Source: Nitrospirae bacterium JdFR-85
Lineage (GTDB): Bacteria > Nitrospirota > Thermodesulfovibrionia > Thermodesulfovibrionales > JdFR-85
Reading direction: 5' to 3'
Assembly: GCA_002011745.1 (NCBI GenBank)
Contig: MTOU01000035.1
Location: 1-64,000 of the forward strand
Length of the DNA stretch: 64,000 nucleotides
In this document: one piece after another, positions 62,594-64,000 of the stretch
Layout of the letters: the number at the start of each line of letters is the position of its first letter
How positions within the stretch are numbered: position 1 is the first letter of the stretch
Program-made: the position numbers and the translations under genes
Notes under the pieces: generated by a model
Told to the model about the DNA's origin: nothing
The model's input: the letters and a program-made list of their open reading frames with translations, nothing else
Database searches by the model: none

Positions 62594-63634
62594 ATGGGTG
62601 TGTGGTTTTCATTAATTGTGGTGATTGGGTTGATTGTATTTCCATTGATTGGAGTGGGCTTGTTGGGTCTGAATGCCCTGTTTGGTATAGTAGTGCCTTA
62701 TGTGGCGCTTGTGGTCTTCCTCGTCGGCCTTATATATAGGGTAATAACCTGGGGGAAGACCCCAGTACCCTTTCATATTCCCACAACCTGTGGACAGCAA
62801 AAGAGCTTCCCATGGATTAAGTATTCTAAGTTAGAAAGTCCTGCCACAGGGTGGGAAGTCTTTATGAGAATGTTTCTCGAGGTGGTTACATTCAGGTCCC
62901 TGTTCCGTAATCTCAGGACAGAAATGGGGCCAGGTTATAGGCCTGTGTATGGTTCTACAAAATGGTTGTGGCTTGCAGGTATAGTGTTTCATTATTCCTT
63001 CCTAATAGTGCTACTCAGACATCTCAGATTCTTTAGACAACCCGTGCCTGAGTTTGTTTCCCTAATTGACAGTTTTGATGGTTTCCTGCAGATAGGACAT
63101 CCTCATTTACAGATTACAGGGGTAACTCTTCTTCTGGCAGTCTTTTATCTATTCCTCAGAAGGATATTTATTCCACAGGTCAAATATATTTCATTGCCCG
63201 CTGATTATTTCCCCCTGTTGCTTATAATGGGTATTGCAGGCAGTGGTATCCTGATGAGATATTTCCTTAAAACGGATATAATAAAAGTGAAGGAACTCAC
63301 CATGGGTCTTGCTACTCTTCGTCCCAAGGTGCCTGATGGAATTGGTGTTATTTTCTATATTCACCTCTTTCTTGTATCTGCTCTCTTTGCATATTTCCCC
63401 TTCAGCAAGCTTGTTCATCTTGGTGGCATATTTCTGTCACCAACAAGAAATCTGGCCAACAACAGTCGTATGAAGCGGCATGTTAATCCTTGGGATTATC
63501 CTGTGAAGGTTCACACATATGAGGAATATGAGGAAGAGTTCAGAGAGAAGATGAAGATGGTTGGTATACCTGTTGAAAAAGATGTAGAAGAAGAAAAACC
63601 AGAAGAATCAGAAGAATCTGAACAAAAGGAGTGA
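62594..63634 (+). CDS. dsrM: DsrM, membrane cytochrome b subunit of the DsrMKJOP complex
   Basis: Menaquinol-linked diheme cytochrome b (NarI-like) that passes electrons to DsrK for reduction of DsrC trisulfide. About six hydrophobic segments are visible. Histidines that may bind heme occur in FHYSFLIVLLRHLRF and in the IHLFLVSALFAYF and LVHLGG helices. The C-terminal tail is acidic and disordered (EEEKPEESEESEQKE). Its 346 residues fit the family. GAAGGAGGT precedes ATG. dsrK follows after four bases. Confidence 0.94.
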   Translation: MGVWFSLIVVIGLIVFPLIGVGLLGLNALFGIVVPYVALVVFLVGLIYRVITWGKTPVPFHIPTTCGQQKSFPWIKYSKLESPATGWEVFMRMFLEVVTFRSLFRNLRTEMGPGYRPVYGSTKWLWLAGIVFHYSFLIVLLRHLRFFRQPVPEFVSLIDSFDGFLQIGHPHLQITGVTLLLAVFYLFLRRIFIPQVKYISLPADYFPLLLIMGIAGSGILMRYFLKTDIIKVKELTMGLATLRPKVPDGIGVIFYIHLFLVSALFAYFPFSKLVHLGGIFLSPTRNLANNSRMKRHVNPWDYPVKVHTYEEYEEEFREKMKMVGIPVEKDVEEEKPEESEESEQKE

Positions 63635-63638
63635 GACC

Positions 63639-64000
63639 ATGGCAAAAGCAGCTAAACCACCTAAACCAGAAGAAATTACAAAGTCCTTAGACTACAAAAA
63701 GACACCTGAGACCCACTGGATGGATACTCCAGTAGAGTTCCGTCCAGGCATGTACTGTTATGGTACAAGACCTAAGTACCTTGAAGAAGTGGGTATGCCA
63801 AACCCAAGAGAGTGGTCTTCTGCTGACGAAGATTGGAAGTTACCAGAGAACTGGAAGGAGATTGTTCTTGAGGGTATTGCAGACAGACTCAACAAGCATA
63901 GATCCTTCCGACTCTTTATGGATATCTGTGTGCGCTGTGGTGCCTGTGCAGACAAATGTCACTTTTATATAGGCACAGGAGATCCCAAAAATATGCCTGT
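63639..64000 (+). CDS. dsrK: DsrK, HdrD-like catalytic subunit, N-terminal part (runs off the window)
   Basis: Iron-sulfur subunit, related to heterodisulfide reductase HdrD, that reduces DsrC trisulfide at the cytoplasmic side. Only 120 codons are seen. The first [4Fe-4S] motif starts as CVRCGACADKC, followed by TGDPKNMP, which is characteristic of DsrK. AAAGGAG lies at a good distance before ATG. The CCG-domain cysteines and the rest of the complex (dsrJOP) are beyond the window edge. Confidence 0.93.
   Translation, partial: MAKAAKPPKPEEITKSLDYKKTPETHWMDTPVEFRPGMYCYGTRPKYLEEVGMPNPREWSSADEDWKLPENWKEIVLEGIADRLNKHRSFRLFMDICVRCGACADKCHFYIGTGDPKNMP

Overview
The window looks like a compact piece of chromosome from an anaerobic, Gram-negative, sulfate- or sulfite-reducing bacterium. 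My best guess is the Nitrospirota (Thermodesulfovibrio-like), judged from recalled protein families and not from a search. Pointers are dsrC and dsrMK at the right end, a group-3 [NiFe] hydrogenase joined to an Hdr/Mvh-type electron-transfer protein, indolepyruvate:ferredoxin oxidoreductase, the futalosine menaquinone gene mqnA, the outer-membrane genes bamD and kdsC, and selA, which implies selenocysteine. Coding density is very high, TTG and GTG starts are common, and many genes overlap by a few bases. No rRNA, tRNA, CRISPR array or prophage is visible.

Layout. 1-229: the right end of an IS256-family insertion sequence. 369-3021: ftsH-folP. 3018-8750 (minus): a hydrogenase operon reading HdrA-like/MvhD fusion, small subunit, large subunit, an 82-residue unknown, maturation protease, ychF. 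8968-10120: OsmC-like and radC. 10132-15001 (minus): an orphan cytochrome b C-terminal (PetD-like) protein, an AddB-like nuclease and pyrimidine-nucleoside phosphorylase. 15070-24221: a regulated aryl-acid/amino-acid module, iorAB-paaK-ACT-livKHMGF, with a palindrome over its promoter and two hairpins after livK. 24185-31176 (minus): larE, RNase G, a radical SAM protein, mqnA, a siroheme-synthesis gene and bamD. 31233-33832: a biotin group (bioF, an SDR, bioD). 33849-36374: a soluble MgtE-N/CBS protein followed by an NRAMP-related transporter whose metal-site motifs differ from Mn/Fe transporters. 36386-38715: small zinc-ribbon, membrane, secreted, flavodoxin and YjbQ proteins. 38780-42697: Fur-controlled feoB, a DUF89 protein, tsaC and a PilZ protein. 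42764-45675: clpS-clpA and a convergent GGQ release-factor-like gene. 45717-49685: DUF1015, gap, pgk, ftsB-like. 49686-54558 (minus): an HD-GYP response regulator, a large hybrid kinase and ogt. 54655-61488: kdsC, pgsA, plsY, a TPR membrane protein, a DUF4388-GspG-like fusion, queC, selA and a Cys-rich small protein. 61511-64000: dsrC, an RsbRD-N protein, dsrM and the start of dsrK.

How it fits together. Hydrogen oxidation in the cytoplasm (hydrogenase plus HdrA-like/MvhD protein), menaquinone (mqnA), siroheme (for DsrAB) and DsrC/DsrMK make a coherent sulfite-reduction energy metabolism. The most interesting items are: the HdrA-MvhD fusion that has lost the HdrA N-terminal cysteines while no hdrBC is present; the palindromes placed on the iorA promoter and inside the spacer of the HD-GYP regulator promoter; the NRAMP-related/MgtE-N pair, which looks like a split Mg2+ transporter; the DUF4388-GspG fusion; the Rossmann-domain hybrid kinase with a degenerate GGDEF domain; and an SDR inside the biotin genes. 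All functions are inferred from reading sequence and motifs by eye.
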